Source: Streptomyces marianii (GTDB taxonomy: Bacteria; Actinomycetota; Actinomycetes; Streptomycetales; Streptomycetaceae). Taken from it: a stretch of 64,000 nucleotides of DNA. The position numbers were made by a program, and so were the translations under genes. How positions within the stretch are numbered: position 1 is the stretch's first letter; every line of letters starts with the position of its first letter. The notes under the pieces are model-generated. The model did not search any database, was not told the DNA's origin, and was given only the letters and a program-made list of their open reading frames with translations. Below are positions 41,201 to 48,343 of the stretch, piece by piece. The stretch spans positions 1,426,001-1,490,000 of the forward strand of contig NZ_VAWE01000001.1 in NCBI RefSeq assembly GCF_005795905.1, in the 5' to 3' direction.

Positions 41201-44200
41201 ATGATGCCGAGCAGGCCGACGATCGCCTCCACGCCGCGCTCGGCGAACAGGCCGACGAACGTGCCGGGTCCGGCGCCGAGGGACCGGAGGTGGTGGGCGA
41301 GCCGGTTGGCCCGCTCGTCCAGTTCGCGGTAGCTGAGGACGGTGTCCGTGTCCTCCACGGCGGGCGCGTCGGGACGGCGGCGCGCGCTCGCCTCGACCAG
41401 CTGCGGGAACGTCCCGGTGGGAACGTCGGTGCGAGCACCGTTCCACTCGCGTACGACCTGCTCGTACTCGCCCTCCGTCAGCATCGGCAGGGTGGCGAGT
41501 GCGCGGTCGGGCTCGGCCGCGGCGGCGGACAGCACGGTGGACAGGTGCCCCGCGAAGCGGGCGACGGTGGCCTCGTCGAACAGGGCGGTGCTGTAGCCCA
41601 CCTGGGCGGTGAGCCCGTCGTCGGTCTCGAAGAACTCGACGGTCAGGTCGAACGGCGCGGCCTCGCGGTGCACCGGGTAGCCGGCGGCGCGGACGCCGGG
41701 CAGGCCGACGCGGTCGCTCGGCGCGTTCTGCAGGACGACCATGGCCTGGACGAGGGGGGTGCGACTGGTGTCGCGGGCGGCGCCGACTGCGTCGACCAGT
41801 CGTTCGAAGGGCACGTCCTCGTGGGCGAAGGCCTCCAGGACGGTCTCCTTGAGCTGCGCCAGCAGGTCCCCGTACGACATGTCGGGATCGACGTGGGAGC
41901 GCAGCACGACCGTGTTGACCAGGAAGCCGACGAGGTTCTCCAGGTCACCGTGGTTGCGACCGGAGGAGGCGGTGCCGACGGCGACGTCCGCCTGGCCCGA
42001 CCAGCGGGCCAGGACCGCCTTCACCGCCGCGGTCAGTGCCATGAAGAGGGTGGCGCCCTGCCGTTGCGCGAGGTCTCTGAGGGCTGTGGTGGTGGCAGCG
42101 GGGACGGGGAAGGTGTACGTGGCGCCGGCGGAGGAGCGTATGGCAGGGCGGGGCCGGTCCGTGGGCAGTTCCAGCGGCGCGATGCCGTCGAGGCGCTCGC
42201 GCCACCAGTCCAGGTGCCGGTCGAGGAGGCCGCCGCCTTCGAGACGGCCGCGTTGCCAGGCGGCGAAGTCGGGATACTGCACGGGGGTGTCGCCGAGGCG
42301 GGACTCGCGGCCCTCGGTGTGCGCGGCGTACAGCTCGCCCAGCTCGCGGGTGACGATGCCCATGGACCAGCCGTCGGTGACGATGTGATGCATCCCCAGG
42401 ACGCACACGTGCTCGTCGTCGGTGAGGCGGACGAGCAGGACGCGGACCAGGGGGCCGGTCGTCAGGTCGTACGGGCGGGTCGTCTCGGCGCGTACGAGAT
42501 CCCGCAGCCGGTCTTCGCGCAGCGCGGGTGCGACGCCTGTGAGGTTCTCGGTGCGCCACTCGGGAGCGAGCCGCGGGTGGACCACCTGGACGCCGCGGCC
42601 GCCGACGACGCCGAAGGTCGTGCGCAGCGACTCGTGGCGGGCGGTCAGGTCGTGGACGGCGGCGCGCAACGCGTCGGCGTCGAGGGCGCCGGTGAGCCGC
42701 ATGCCCGTGGCGGTGTGGTACTCGGCGCTGCCTGGGTCGAAGTCCTCCAGGAACCAGAGGCGCTGCTGGCCGTACGACATGGGCAGGGCGCCGTCGCGGG
42801 GGACGGAGGGGATGGAGGAGTCCTCGACGGACTCCTCGGGTGCGACGAACGCGGCGAGTTCGGCGATGGTCCGGGTGTCGAAGAGGACGCGGGGCGGCAG
42901 CCTGACGCCCAGCGCCGCGCGCATCCGGGAGACGGCTCGGACGGAGAGGATGGAGTTGCCGCCGAGGGCGAAGAAGTCGTCGTGGACGCCGATGCCGTCG
43001 ATGCCGAGGACCTCGGACCAGACGCCGGCGAGGGTCTCCTCGACGGGGTTGCGGGGGGCGGCGCGGTCGGTGCCGCCGCTCTCCTGGACGGTGGCGGGGT
43101 CGGGCAGGGCCTTGCGGTCCACCTTTCCGTTCGGGGTGAGCGGCAGGGTGTCGAGCACGACGATCGTCGAGGGGATCATGTGCTCGGGCAGACCGTCGGC
43201 GAGGTGGGCGCGCAGGTCGTCGGGGGTGGGGCGGCGCTCGCCGGAGGGTGAGACGTAGGCCAGCAGGTTGGTGTTGTGGGTGACGACCACGGCCTGTGCG
43301 ATGGCGGGGTGGAGCGCGAGGGCGCTCTCGATCTCGCCGAGTTCGATGCGGAAACCGCGGACCTTGACCTGGTCGTCGGCGCGCCCCAGGTACTCCATGG
43401 TGCCGTCGGCGTTCCAGCGGGCCACGTCGCCGGAGCGGTACATGCGCTCGCCGGGGGCGCCGTAGGGGTTGGCGACGAAGCGCTCGGCGGTGAGGCCGGG
43501 CCGTCCGTGGTAGCCGCGGGCCAGACCTGCGCCGGCGATGTACAGCTCCCCGCGTACACCGACGGGGACCGGGCGCAGGGCGTCGTCGAGGACATACACC
43601 CGGAAGTTGGCGATGGGGGTGCCGATCGGTGGGACGGTCGCACCGCTGAGCGGGCCGCTCATGGTGGCGCAGACGGTGGTCTCGGTCGGGCCGTAGGCGT
43701 TGATCATCCGGCGGCCGCGGGACCAGCGGGCGACCAGGTCGGCGGTGCTGGCCTCGCCGGCGACGACGAGCGTGGCACCGTCCGGCAGGCCGCGGCCCTC
43801 GGGGAGGACGGCCACGGTCGCCGGGGTGAGGGTGGCATGGGTGACACCGTGTTCGGCGGCGTAGGCGGCGAGGGGCTCGCCGGGTGCGAGGGTCTCCTTG
43901 GAGCCCATGACCAGGGCGGCGCCGGTCAACAGGCCCATGCACACCTCCCAGAACGCCGCGTCGAAACTGGCCGAGGCGAACTGGAGGACGCGGCTGTCGG
44001 GGGTGACGTCGAACGCGTCGGCCTGGACGGCGGCCAGGTTGCCGATGCCGGTGTGGGAGACGAGCACGCCCTTGGGGCGGCCGGTGGAGCCGGAGGTGTA
44101 GATGGCGTAGGCGAGGTCCCCGGGCTCGAGCGTCACCTCGGGGGCGGTGGCCGGGTGGGCGTCCAGCGCGGTCCGGTCGTCGGTGAGGTCCACCAGCACG

Positions 44201-45312
44201 GCGCCGGCTTCCGGCAGCCGGTCGCGCAGTTCGCGCTGGGTGACGACGATGTGGGCGCCGGAGTCCTGGAGCATGTACGCGAGCCGGTCGGCCGGGTAGG
44301 CGGGGTCGAGCGGCAGGTAGGCCGCGCCGGCCTTCATGATGCCGAGCAGGCCGGCGGCCATGGCGGCGCCGCGCTCGACGCAGAGGCCGACCAACCGATC
44401 ACGGCCGGCGCCCCGTTCGATCAGGTGGTGGGCGATCCGGTTTGCCCGCTCGTCCAGTTCGCGGTAGGTGACGGGGCCGTGTTCGTCGATGACTGCGGTC
44501 GCTTCGGGGCGGGCGGCGACCTGGGCGGCGTACAGCTCGGGGAACGTACCGGTGGGGACCTCGCGCGCGGTGTCGTTCCAGGCGCGTACGACCTGCTCGA
44601 ACTCGCCGTCGGTGAGCAGGGGCAGAGCGGGGAGCGGCAGGGACGGGTCGGCCGCAGCGCCGGTGAGCAGTACGGCGAGGTGTCCGGCGAGGCGGGCGGC
44701 GGTCGTCTCGTCGAAGAGGGCGGTGCTGTGGCGGACGCGTATACGCGACCCGGCGGCGGCGATCTCCACGGACAGGTCCAGCGGATCGAAGTCCTGTCGT
44801 CCGGACGGAAGTTCGTCGAGAACGGCGACCATGGCCTGGACGTAGGGGGTGATGCTGGTGTCGCGCTGGGGGGCGAGGGCGTCGACGAGTTCGGCGAAGG
44901 GGACGCCGTCGTGGGCGAGGGCGTCGCTCAGGCCGCGAGCCGTGTGGCGCAGCAGGGTGGCGAAGGGCGCCGTGACGTCGACGTCGGTACGCAGGACGAC
45001 GGTGTGCCCGGTGCCCGGGGAGACGGTGCCGAGGGCGATGTCCTCCTGCCCGGAGTAGCGGGCGAGCAGGGCCGTGACGGCGGCCGCGAGGACCGCGGTG
45101 GGGGTGGTGTCGTGACCGTGCGCCAGCTCCGTCAGCGCCGCGGCGGCGGGGGCGGGGAGCTCGCAGTCGTGGGTGGCGATGCCGGTCGACCGGACGACCG
45201 GACGTGGCCGGTCGGCCGGCAGCTCCAGGGGCGGAACGCCGTCCAGTCGGCTCCGCCAGAACTCGGTCTGGGCGGGGAGTGCCCGGTTCACCGGCACGTC
45301 GGCGCGAGCCAC
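35104..45312 (-). CDS. Non-ribosomal peptide synthetase, modules 1-3 (NRPS-1)
   Basis: A 3402-residue initiating synthetase starting at GTG 45310-45312, with GGAGG seven bases upstream. Order: truncated C, A-T / C-A-T-E / C-A-T. The N-terminus begins in the middle of a condensation fold (AQTEFWRSRLDG...) and lacks the HHxxxDG half, so the first domain cannot condense and the protein should start the chain. C2 (MSYGQQRLWFLEDF, HHIVTDG) is LCL. C3 (PLTPMQSGMLFHTL, HHVLLDG) is DCL after E2. T domains show LGGNS (T1) and LGGDS (T2, T3). It ends just after T3, passing the chain to NRPS-2. It lies 150 bases after the cyclase gene. Confidence 0.95.
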   Translation of the reverse strand: MARADVPVNRALPAQTEFWRSRLDGVPPLELPADRPRPVVRSTGIATHDCELPAPAAAALTELAHGHDTTPTAVLAAAVTALLARYSGQEDIALGTVSPGTGHTVVLRTDVDVTAPFATLLRHTARGLSDALAHDGVPFAELVDALAPQRDTSITPYVQAMVAVLDELPSGRQDFDPLDLSVEIAAAGSRIRVRHSTALFDETTAARLAGHLAVLLTGAAADPSLPLPALPLLTDGEFEQVVRAWNDTAREVPTGTFPELYAAQVAARPEATAVIDEHGPVTYRELDERANRIAHHLIERGAGRDRLVGLCVERGAAMAAGLLGIMKAGAAYLPLDPAYPADRLAYMLQDSGAHIVVTQRELRDRLPEAGAVLVDLTDDRTALDAHPATAPEVTLEPGDLAYAIYTSGSTGRPKGVLVSHTGIGNLAAVQADAFDVTPDSRVLQFASASFDAAFWEVCMGLLTGAALVMGSKETLAPGEPLAAYAAEHGVTHATLTPATVAVLPEGRGLPDGATLVVAGEASTADLVARWSRGRRMINAYGPTETTVCATMSGPLSGATVPPIGTPIANFRVYVLDDALRPVPVGVRGELYIAGAGLARGYHGRPGLTAERFVANPYGAPGERMYRSGDVARWNADGTMEYLGRADDQVKVRGFRIELGEIESALALHPAIAQAVVVTHNTNLLAYVSPSGERRPTPDDLRAHLADGLPEHMIPSTIVVLDTLPLTPNGKVDRKALPDPATVQESGGTDRAAPRNPVEETLAGVWSEVLGIDGIGVHDDFFALGGNSILSVRAVSRMRAALGVRLPPRVLFDTRTIAELAAFVAPEESVEDSSIPSVPRDGALPMSYGQQRLWFLEDFDPGSAEYHTATGMRLTGALDADALRAAVHDLTARHESLRTTFGVVGGRGVQVVHPRLAPEWRTENLTGVAPALREDRLRDLVRAETTRPYDLTTGPLVRVLLVRLTDDEHVCVLGMHHIVTDGWSMGIVTRELGELYAAHTEGRESRLGDTPVQYPDFAAWQRGRLEGGGLLDRHLDWWRERLDGIAPLELPTDRPRPAIRSSAGATYTFPVPAATTTALRDLAQRQGATLFMALTAAVKAVLARWSGQADVAVGTASSGRNHGDLENLVGFLVNTVVLRSHVDPDMSYGDLLAQLKETVLEAFAHEDVPFERLVDAVGAARDTSRTPLVQAMVVLQNAPSDRVGLPGVRAAGYPVHREAAPFDLTVEFFETDDGLTAQVGYSTALFDEATVARFAGHLSTVLSAAAAEPDRALATLPMLTEGEYEQVVREWNGARTDVPTGTFPQLVEASARRRPDAPAVEDTDTVLSYRELDERANRLAHHLRSLGAGPGTFVGLFAERGVEAIVGLLGIMKAGAAYLPLDPGYPADRLAFMLRDSGARIVVTRTELVRRLPDTGADVVDLARDAGKLAALPTAAPEPAPRADDLAYVIYTSGSTGTPKGVLVPHRGIGNLAAAEIARLEVTEDSRVLQFASSSFDGAVMEVLMALPAGATLVLPPHGPLVGEALHTFLRERRITHTLLAPSAVATLTPEGLDGLRTLVVGGEASTGDLVARWSAGRRMINAYGPTESTVVATMSAPLTGGAVPPIGTPLPNTSIRLLDAALQPVPVGVPGELYIAGPHLARGYHGRPGLTAERFTADPYGAPGERMYRSGDVARWRADGSLEYLGRADDQVKVRGFRIELGEIETALGRHPDVRDAVVAVHRDEAGRARLVGYLVTDHDLTTGELRSHLAGTLPDYMVPALFVSLEGLPLTPSGKVDRRALPEPEVRAGGPGSDYTAPRDGTEEILAAVWADVLGVEKVGVHDNFFDLGGDSILSIQVVSRARRAGLHLTSKLLFLHQSIAALAGVVDTAERPSAAAPADAAGEVALTPIQDWFFTEHTVNPHHYGMSVQVELAPETDTALLERALDAVVTHHDALRMRYTRQGTEWIQEYGGGAPAQPLTVRDLSALADEERDAALHDAALAAQRSLDLMSGVLAKGVFFRLGPSRLPRLFLTVHHLVMDGVSWRVVLEDLATAYAQLAEGRTVDLGVKSSSCQQWARRLAAHVRSGALDDEIPHWQETSGAVRPLPRDGHDIRANTFGDAASASVRLSRAETEALLQRVPAAYRTHINDVLLTALGRVLRDWTGAPVTIALEGHGREELFDDIDLSRTVGWFTTIHPVTLDVPDGDWGQALKSLKEQLRAVPGRGIGHGALRHLSEPGSPAHTALATAPPPEISFNYLGQWDGITSDSGLVRARLAPLGTDQAPEQPRPHLIDIVADVGDGELRIDWIHAPGVHRTDTVQQLADAFLAALRGVVEHCLRPESGGVTPSDFPLARLDQAAVDRIAGTGRDIEDIHPLTPMQSGMLFHTLSDSGTYSEQMTFELDGVTDPALLARAWQRVADHVGVLRAALEWQDVERPLMVVRRRADMPVTHLDWRDVPAGERDEAVRRFLAEDRARPVDLTSAPLMRLTLIRLTDTSVRLVCAFHHVLLDGWSAFDVLAQTHTAYADLAAGREPALPARRPFRAYVDWLERQDLDEAEAYWRETLDGFDAPTPLPTVRHGASGHRTGTTGRIVRRLAPEASRELFDFARRHRLTVNTVLQGAWALLLARHAGERDVVFGATVSGRPADLPGADSMIGMLINTLPVRVRVDDTAPVTAWLAEIQRAQVEARHYEYVPLPRIQACSAVKRGDDLFRSLVVFENYPMDDEAAAAHGLRVRGLAGTEATNYPLNLVAYAGDELAYTLAYDAELYDEVAAARLCGHLETLLTSLPADGDLRVSAVPMLSGAEAELTVRTWNDTAHELPEASLPELFAARAAEQPDDVALTYAGEDLTYRELDERANRLAHHLTSLGTGPEDLVGICLERGAHAVVALLAVLKAGAAYVPLDPDHPAERLAYMMGNAGVKLLVTEAKLRDGLPSCEVRIVDLDRDATAISARPADTAPASPAPDQLAYVLYTSGSTGHPKGVLTPHRAVVRLVHGTVYTDIGRGDTMAQFASLSFDASTFELWAALLRGARLAVHPPQLPTTAELGRFLKEHGVTHLWLTAGLFHQIVDDDIDVLRDLRQLVAGGDRLSPEHCARVLDALPALRLTNGYGPTEATTFTTTHDLRGALGTGSVPLGSPLANTRVYVLTEALEPAPVGVSGELYIAGEGLARGYLGRAGMTAERFVADPLGAPGARMYRSGDLVAWRPDGTLDFLGRTDGQVKIRGFRVETGEIEAALVAHRAVGDAAVVPHTDPGSGRTVLVGHLVPAGSTLLPGAAELRAHLAASLPEHMLPAAFTTLDALPLTANGKVDRKALPAPEQRLATGTRYEAPATSTEQLIAEAWQELLGVERVGVHDNFFELGGDSLLALRTASRINDLFGTDLTPRALFDQPTVAETAEGVEELILAELEAAARTP
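38290..42800 (-). other. NRPS module 2: C(LCL)-A(hydrophobic, unassigned)-T-E
   Basis: C2 begins near 42780, A2 is about 41480-39900, T2 is near 39820 and E2 is about 39670-38290. The pocket reads D-G-M-L-V-G-A-V-V-K. Apart from the invariant Asp and Lys it is entirely apolar, so a neutral hydrophobic residue is expected, but I cannot assign it with confidence. E2 (TPIQDWFF, HHLVMDGVSW, NYLGQWD) predicts D configuration. Confidence 0.7.
39674..40074 (-). repeat. 401-bp perfect repeat, module 2 copy
   Basis: Twin of 31300-31700. The flanking A-domain cores are unrelated (different pockets), so only the A-terminal/T/linker portion has been shared. Confidence 0.9.
42830..45312 (-). other. NRPS module 1: (partial C)-A(Phe)-T, loading
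   Basis: The C remnant occupies about 45312-44640, A1 about 44640-43060 and T1 is near 42970. The pocket reads D-A-W-T-V-A-A-V-C-K, two conservative changes from the GrsA phenylalanine code DAWTIAAICK. There is no E domain and the next C is LCL, so L-Phe (or a close aromatic) should be the first residue and the N-terminal nucleophile for cyclisation. Confidence 0.85.
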
Positions 45313-45462
45313 GTTTGTACCTCCAGGGAATTCGGCTTCAGGGCGTGGGGTGCCAGGGCAGGGGCCCGGAAGCCGGTGGGGAATGTCGGAAAGGTGAGGC
45401 GAAGGGGCCCGCCGTCCGGGCCGGCCGGGGCGTGATGACCGGGGCGTGGCGGGTGGGTGCGG

Positions 45463-46845
45463 TTACGCGGTCGTCGCCCGCCGGGCGGAACGGCCGCCCA
45501 GCTGCATGAGGGTGACGTCGCCGGTGGCGGGGTCCGTGACGAACCGGCCGGTGTAGGAGCCGGCCCGGGTGTCGGTCCGCCGGGCGGTGAAGACCAGGTC
45601 GTCGTGGAGGGTCACGTCGGCGGCGAGCCCGGTGCTGTCCGTCAGCAGCAGGCCGCCGCCCCGGTGGGCGCGGACGACGAAGGAGGTGTCGCCGTTGCGG
45701 TAGTCACCGGTGAAACGGTCGAGGCCTGACGTCAGGGACGGTGCCGTGGGGATACCGGCGCGGTGGTCGCCGACGGGCACGCCCAGTTCGTGCAGCGAGT
45801 CGACGAGCTCCGCCCACATCTGGGTTCCGGTGGTGGCGTTGGTGGTCAGGGCGACTGCGGTGCCACTGTCCGGGTGGAACCTCAGGTGGGCGGTACCGCC
45901 GTCGACGGTGCCGTCGTGGCCGTACCAGTGCCCGTCAGCCGAGGCGTAGTGCGCCAGGCCCAGTCCCCAGCCGTCGGCCATGCCGAAGGCGTCGGCGGCG
46001 GACACCCGCGCTCCCATCTCGGCCCGCTGCTCCTCGGGCAGCAGGGTGCCGGATTCGGGGTGCGTGCCCAGGTGCAGCCCGGCGAGGGCGACCAGGTCGT
46101 CGGCGCTGCCGGCGAGTCCGCTCGCCGGCGCCCAGCTCAGCGGGAGGAAGAGGCCGACGGGGCGGGCAGTGCGCTGCCGTCCCGGCTGGACCGCGTGGCC
46201 GTCGGCCAGGGGGCGCTGCCCGGTCGGGGAGCCGTTCACGAACACCGGGTCGATGCCGAGTGGCCGGAGAAGCACATTCTCCATGACGGCCTGCCACTTC
46301 ATGTCTGTGACGGCCTCGATGACCCGGCCCAGAATGTTGTAACCGGAATTCGAGTACGAGAAGCAGTGGCCCGGTTCGTGCAGGCTGCGGGTGGTCGCGA
46401 CACTCGCCGTGTAACGGGCGAGAGAGGCCTCTTCGACATCGTCCAGTTCATGATCGGCGACCAGTCCGGCGGTGTGGCTGAGCAGGTTCCGCAGCGTGAC
46501 GGAGGAAATCGCCTCGTCCACCGCGCCGTCCCACTCCGCCAGGTACTCACCGACCGGGTCGTCCCATTCGAGGTCTCCGTCGGAGACTAACTGAGCCACC
46601 AGGGTGGCCGTGAACGCCTTGGTCACCGAGCCGAATGCGAAAGCCGTCCCCGTGGTCACCGGGTCGGCCGTGCCGGCACGTGTCACACCGGTGGCCAGGG
46701 ACAGGCTTCCCCCCGCATGACGGACCGTCAACTGTGCGCCGGGAACCGAGTGCTCGTGCGCGAGCTCGCATAGTCGGTCCGCCGCAAGGTGCGCTTCCAC
46801 GTCTCCCCTCTCATCGAACTCCGCTGGTACGGCCAGCCGCACCAT
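45463..46845 (-). CDS. PBP-type stand-alone thioesterase / peptide cyclase
   Basis: Releases and head-to-tail cyclises NRPS-bound peptides in trans, as SurE does for surugamides and its relatives in desotamide, ulleungmycin and mannopeptimycin pathways. The ATG at 46843-46845 gives 460 residues, the family's usual size. GTG 46798-46800, preceded by AGGGGAG, is an alternative start. The class C beta-lactamase/PBP fold has S73-V-T-K76, Y164-S-N166 and a late HDGT. A lipocalin-like C-terminal domain (about 365-460) is characteristic of these cyclases. The synthetase lacks a TE and ends in an E domain, exactly the partner arrangement expected. Leu86 is encoded by TTA (46588-46590), the rare bldA-dependent codon. 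Confidence 0.93.
   Translation of the reverse strand: MVRLAVPAEFDERGDVEAHLAADRLCELAHEHSVPGAQLTVRHAGGSLSLATGVTRAGTADPVTTGTAFAFGSVTKAFTATLVAQLVSDGDLEWDDPVGEYLAEWDGAVDEAISSVTLRNLLSHTAGLVADHELDDVEEASLARYTASVATTRSLHEPGHCFSYSNSGYNILGRVIEAVTDMKWQAVMENVLLRPLGIDPVFVNGSPTGQRPLADGHAVQPGRQRTARPVGLFLPLSWAPASGLAGSADDLVALAGLHLGTHPESGTLLPEEQRAEMGARVSAADAFGMADGWGLGLAHYASADGHWYGHDGTVDGGTAHLRFHPDSGTAVALTTNATTGTQMWAELVDSLHELGVPVGDHRAGIPTAPSLTSGLDRFTGDYRNGDTSFVVRAHRGGGLLLTDSTGLAADVTLHDDLVFTARRTDTRAGSYTGRFVTDPATGDVTLMQLGGRSARRATTA
46588..46590 (-). promoter_or_regulatory. TTA (bldA-dependent) leucine codon in the cyclase gene
   Basis: In-frame codon 86 (GCT-CAG-TTA-GTC). In Streptomyces, TTA codons need the bldA leucyl-tRNA that accumulates late in growth. 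I saw no other in-frame TTA among the cluster genes I checked, so the cyclase alone may be gated. Confidence 0.85.
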
Positions 46846-46930
46846 GGGGGGTGTGGGTAGCCGTACCACGCATTCTCGATCAGCTGTTCACCGAACGGCA
46901 AGAGCTTTCGACATAAGGAAAAAACGCAGG

Positions 46931-48328
46931 TCAGACCGTATGCGCCGACCAGGGCAAGGTGGCGCTCACCTTCGTCGGTCCACCGGGCGGGCTACTGACG
47001 TCCAACCGCCCACCGAGCGCGGCGGCCCGGTCCTCCAGCCCGCGCAGCCCCGTGCCGGCCGCCGGGGAGGCCCCACCGGTGCCGTCGTCCGTCACCGAGA
47101 CGACCAGGTGGTTGTCGTGTTCTTCCAGGGTGATGTGAATGCGGGTCGCGGAGGCGTGCTTGACGGTGTTGGCCAGACACTCGGCGACGATGTAGTACGC
47201 GGTCGACTCCACGCTCACGTCCGGGCGCCGGTCGAGACCGCTGGTCACCGCCACGGGCACGTGGAAGCGCTCCGTCAACGCCGTCACGGCCGCGTCCAGA
47301 CCACGGTCGCTCAGAATGGGCGGCTGGATTCCCCGCACCAGATCGCGTATCTCGTCGAGCGCCTTACCGATTTCCTCGTGGGTTTCCTCGATGAGCGTGC
47401 TCAGATACTCCACGTCATCGCTGCGGCGGTGTCTTGCACGCGAAAGATGCATGAGCAGCACTGCCAGCCGGGCCTGCGCCCCGTCGTGCAGATCCCTTTC
47501 GAGGCGGCGGTAGTCGGCGTCATTCACCCGCAACGCCGCGATGCGCTGGCGTTCCGCCGCCTCTTCCCTTCGCTGCGATTCCGCCTCGTCGATACGGCTC
47601 AGAATGCGGCGCACCATCCGGGCCCGCAGCTTGCCCATCCAGAACAACAGCCCCAGCAACGCCGAGAAGAGCACTACGGAAGCGACGGCGACCAACACGC
47701 GCGTGACCGGTCCGGCCACCACCAGCGTGTTGCCGGGGCCGAAGGCCAGTTGCTCGGGCGGCCCGATGGGCAGGGAGACGACGAACGCGACCACGGGGAA
47801 GGCGAGGGCGGCCAGCGGCAGCAGCCACACCGTGCCGAGCAGCAGCAGACCGAGGTACCCGATGTCGTCCCAGCTCGCCTCCGCGGAGCGGTGCTCGCGT
47901 TCGCGTTCCTGCACGGCGGTACGGTGCGGAGCGTCCCCCGGCCCCGGATCGCCGACGACGGAGTGGGCGAGCAGCCGCTCGAGATCGGCGACGGCCCGCA
48001 GCAGAGGCAGGCTGAACGACAGGCCGTCACGCAGGAACGCCATCCGGGCGGGCAGCTGCCGCAACACCTCGCGCAGCGGGTTGTCCGGCCGGGGCAGCGG
48101 CCGCCCCCTCGTTCCCGGCGCCCACTGCACCACGGCTGCCACGGCGCGTACGCCGAGCACCACCGTCATCGGCAGGCCGACGAGCAGGAGCCACGAAGCG
48201 GCGCGCAGCGCCAGCGAGACCACGAGCAGCGGGGCCAGCAACAGGCCCACCAGGCTGCCGACGGAGAGGTAGATGAGACCGGCCGCCACGCGGTAAGGAG
48301 TCGGAAATGTCACGGGACTACAGACCAC
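46931..48328 (-). CDS. Sensor histidine kinase, HisKA_3 type
   Basis: 465 residues starting at GTG 48326-48328, or possibly GTG five codons later. Four to six membrane segments lie in the N-terminal half (about 15-65 and 155-232). The dimerisation helix has phospho-acceptor H281 in LERDLHDGAQARL. The ATPase domain has the N box ECLANTVKHA, DDGTGG and GLRGLEDRAAALGG. This is the NarX/DesK-like family paired with LuxR-type regulators. It follows its response regulator gene by 15 bases and precedes the cyclase gene by 85, so it is transcribed toward the NRPS genes and may control them. Confidence 0.9.
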   Translation of the reverse strand: MVCSPVTFPTPYRVAAGLIYLSVGSLVGLLLAPLLVVSLALRAASWLLLVGLPMTVVLGVRAVAAVVQWAPGTRGRPLPRPDNPLREVLRQLPARMAFLRDGLSFSLPLLRAVADLERLLAHSVVGDPGPGDAPHRTAVQEREREHRSAEASWDDIGYLGLLLLGTVWLLPLAALAFPVVAFVVSLPIGPPEQLAFGPGNTLVVAGPVTRVLVAVASVVLFSALLGLLFWMGKLRARMVRRILSRIDEAESQRREEAAERQRIAALRVNDADYRRLERDLHDGAQARLAVLLMHLSRARHRRSDDVEYLSTLIEETHEEIGKALDEIRDLVRGIQPPILSDRGLDAAVTALTERFHVPVAVTSGLDRRPDVSVESTAYYIVAECLANTVKHASATRIHITLEEHDNHLVVSVTDDGTGGASPAAGTGLRGLEDRAAALGGRLDVSSPPGGPTKVSATLPWSAHTV

Positions 48329-48343
48329 CGTGCGTCACTCGGC

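Noticed and set aside
36370..43251. Long plus-strand open frame (2293 codons) opposite NRPS-1
   Set aside because: Same effect: antisense of the synthetase, no family resemblance, no ribosome site.
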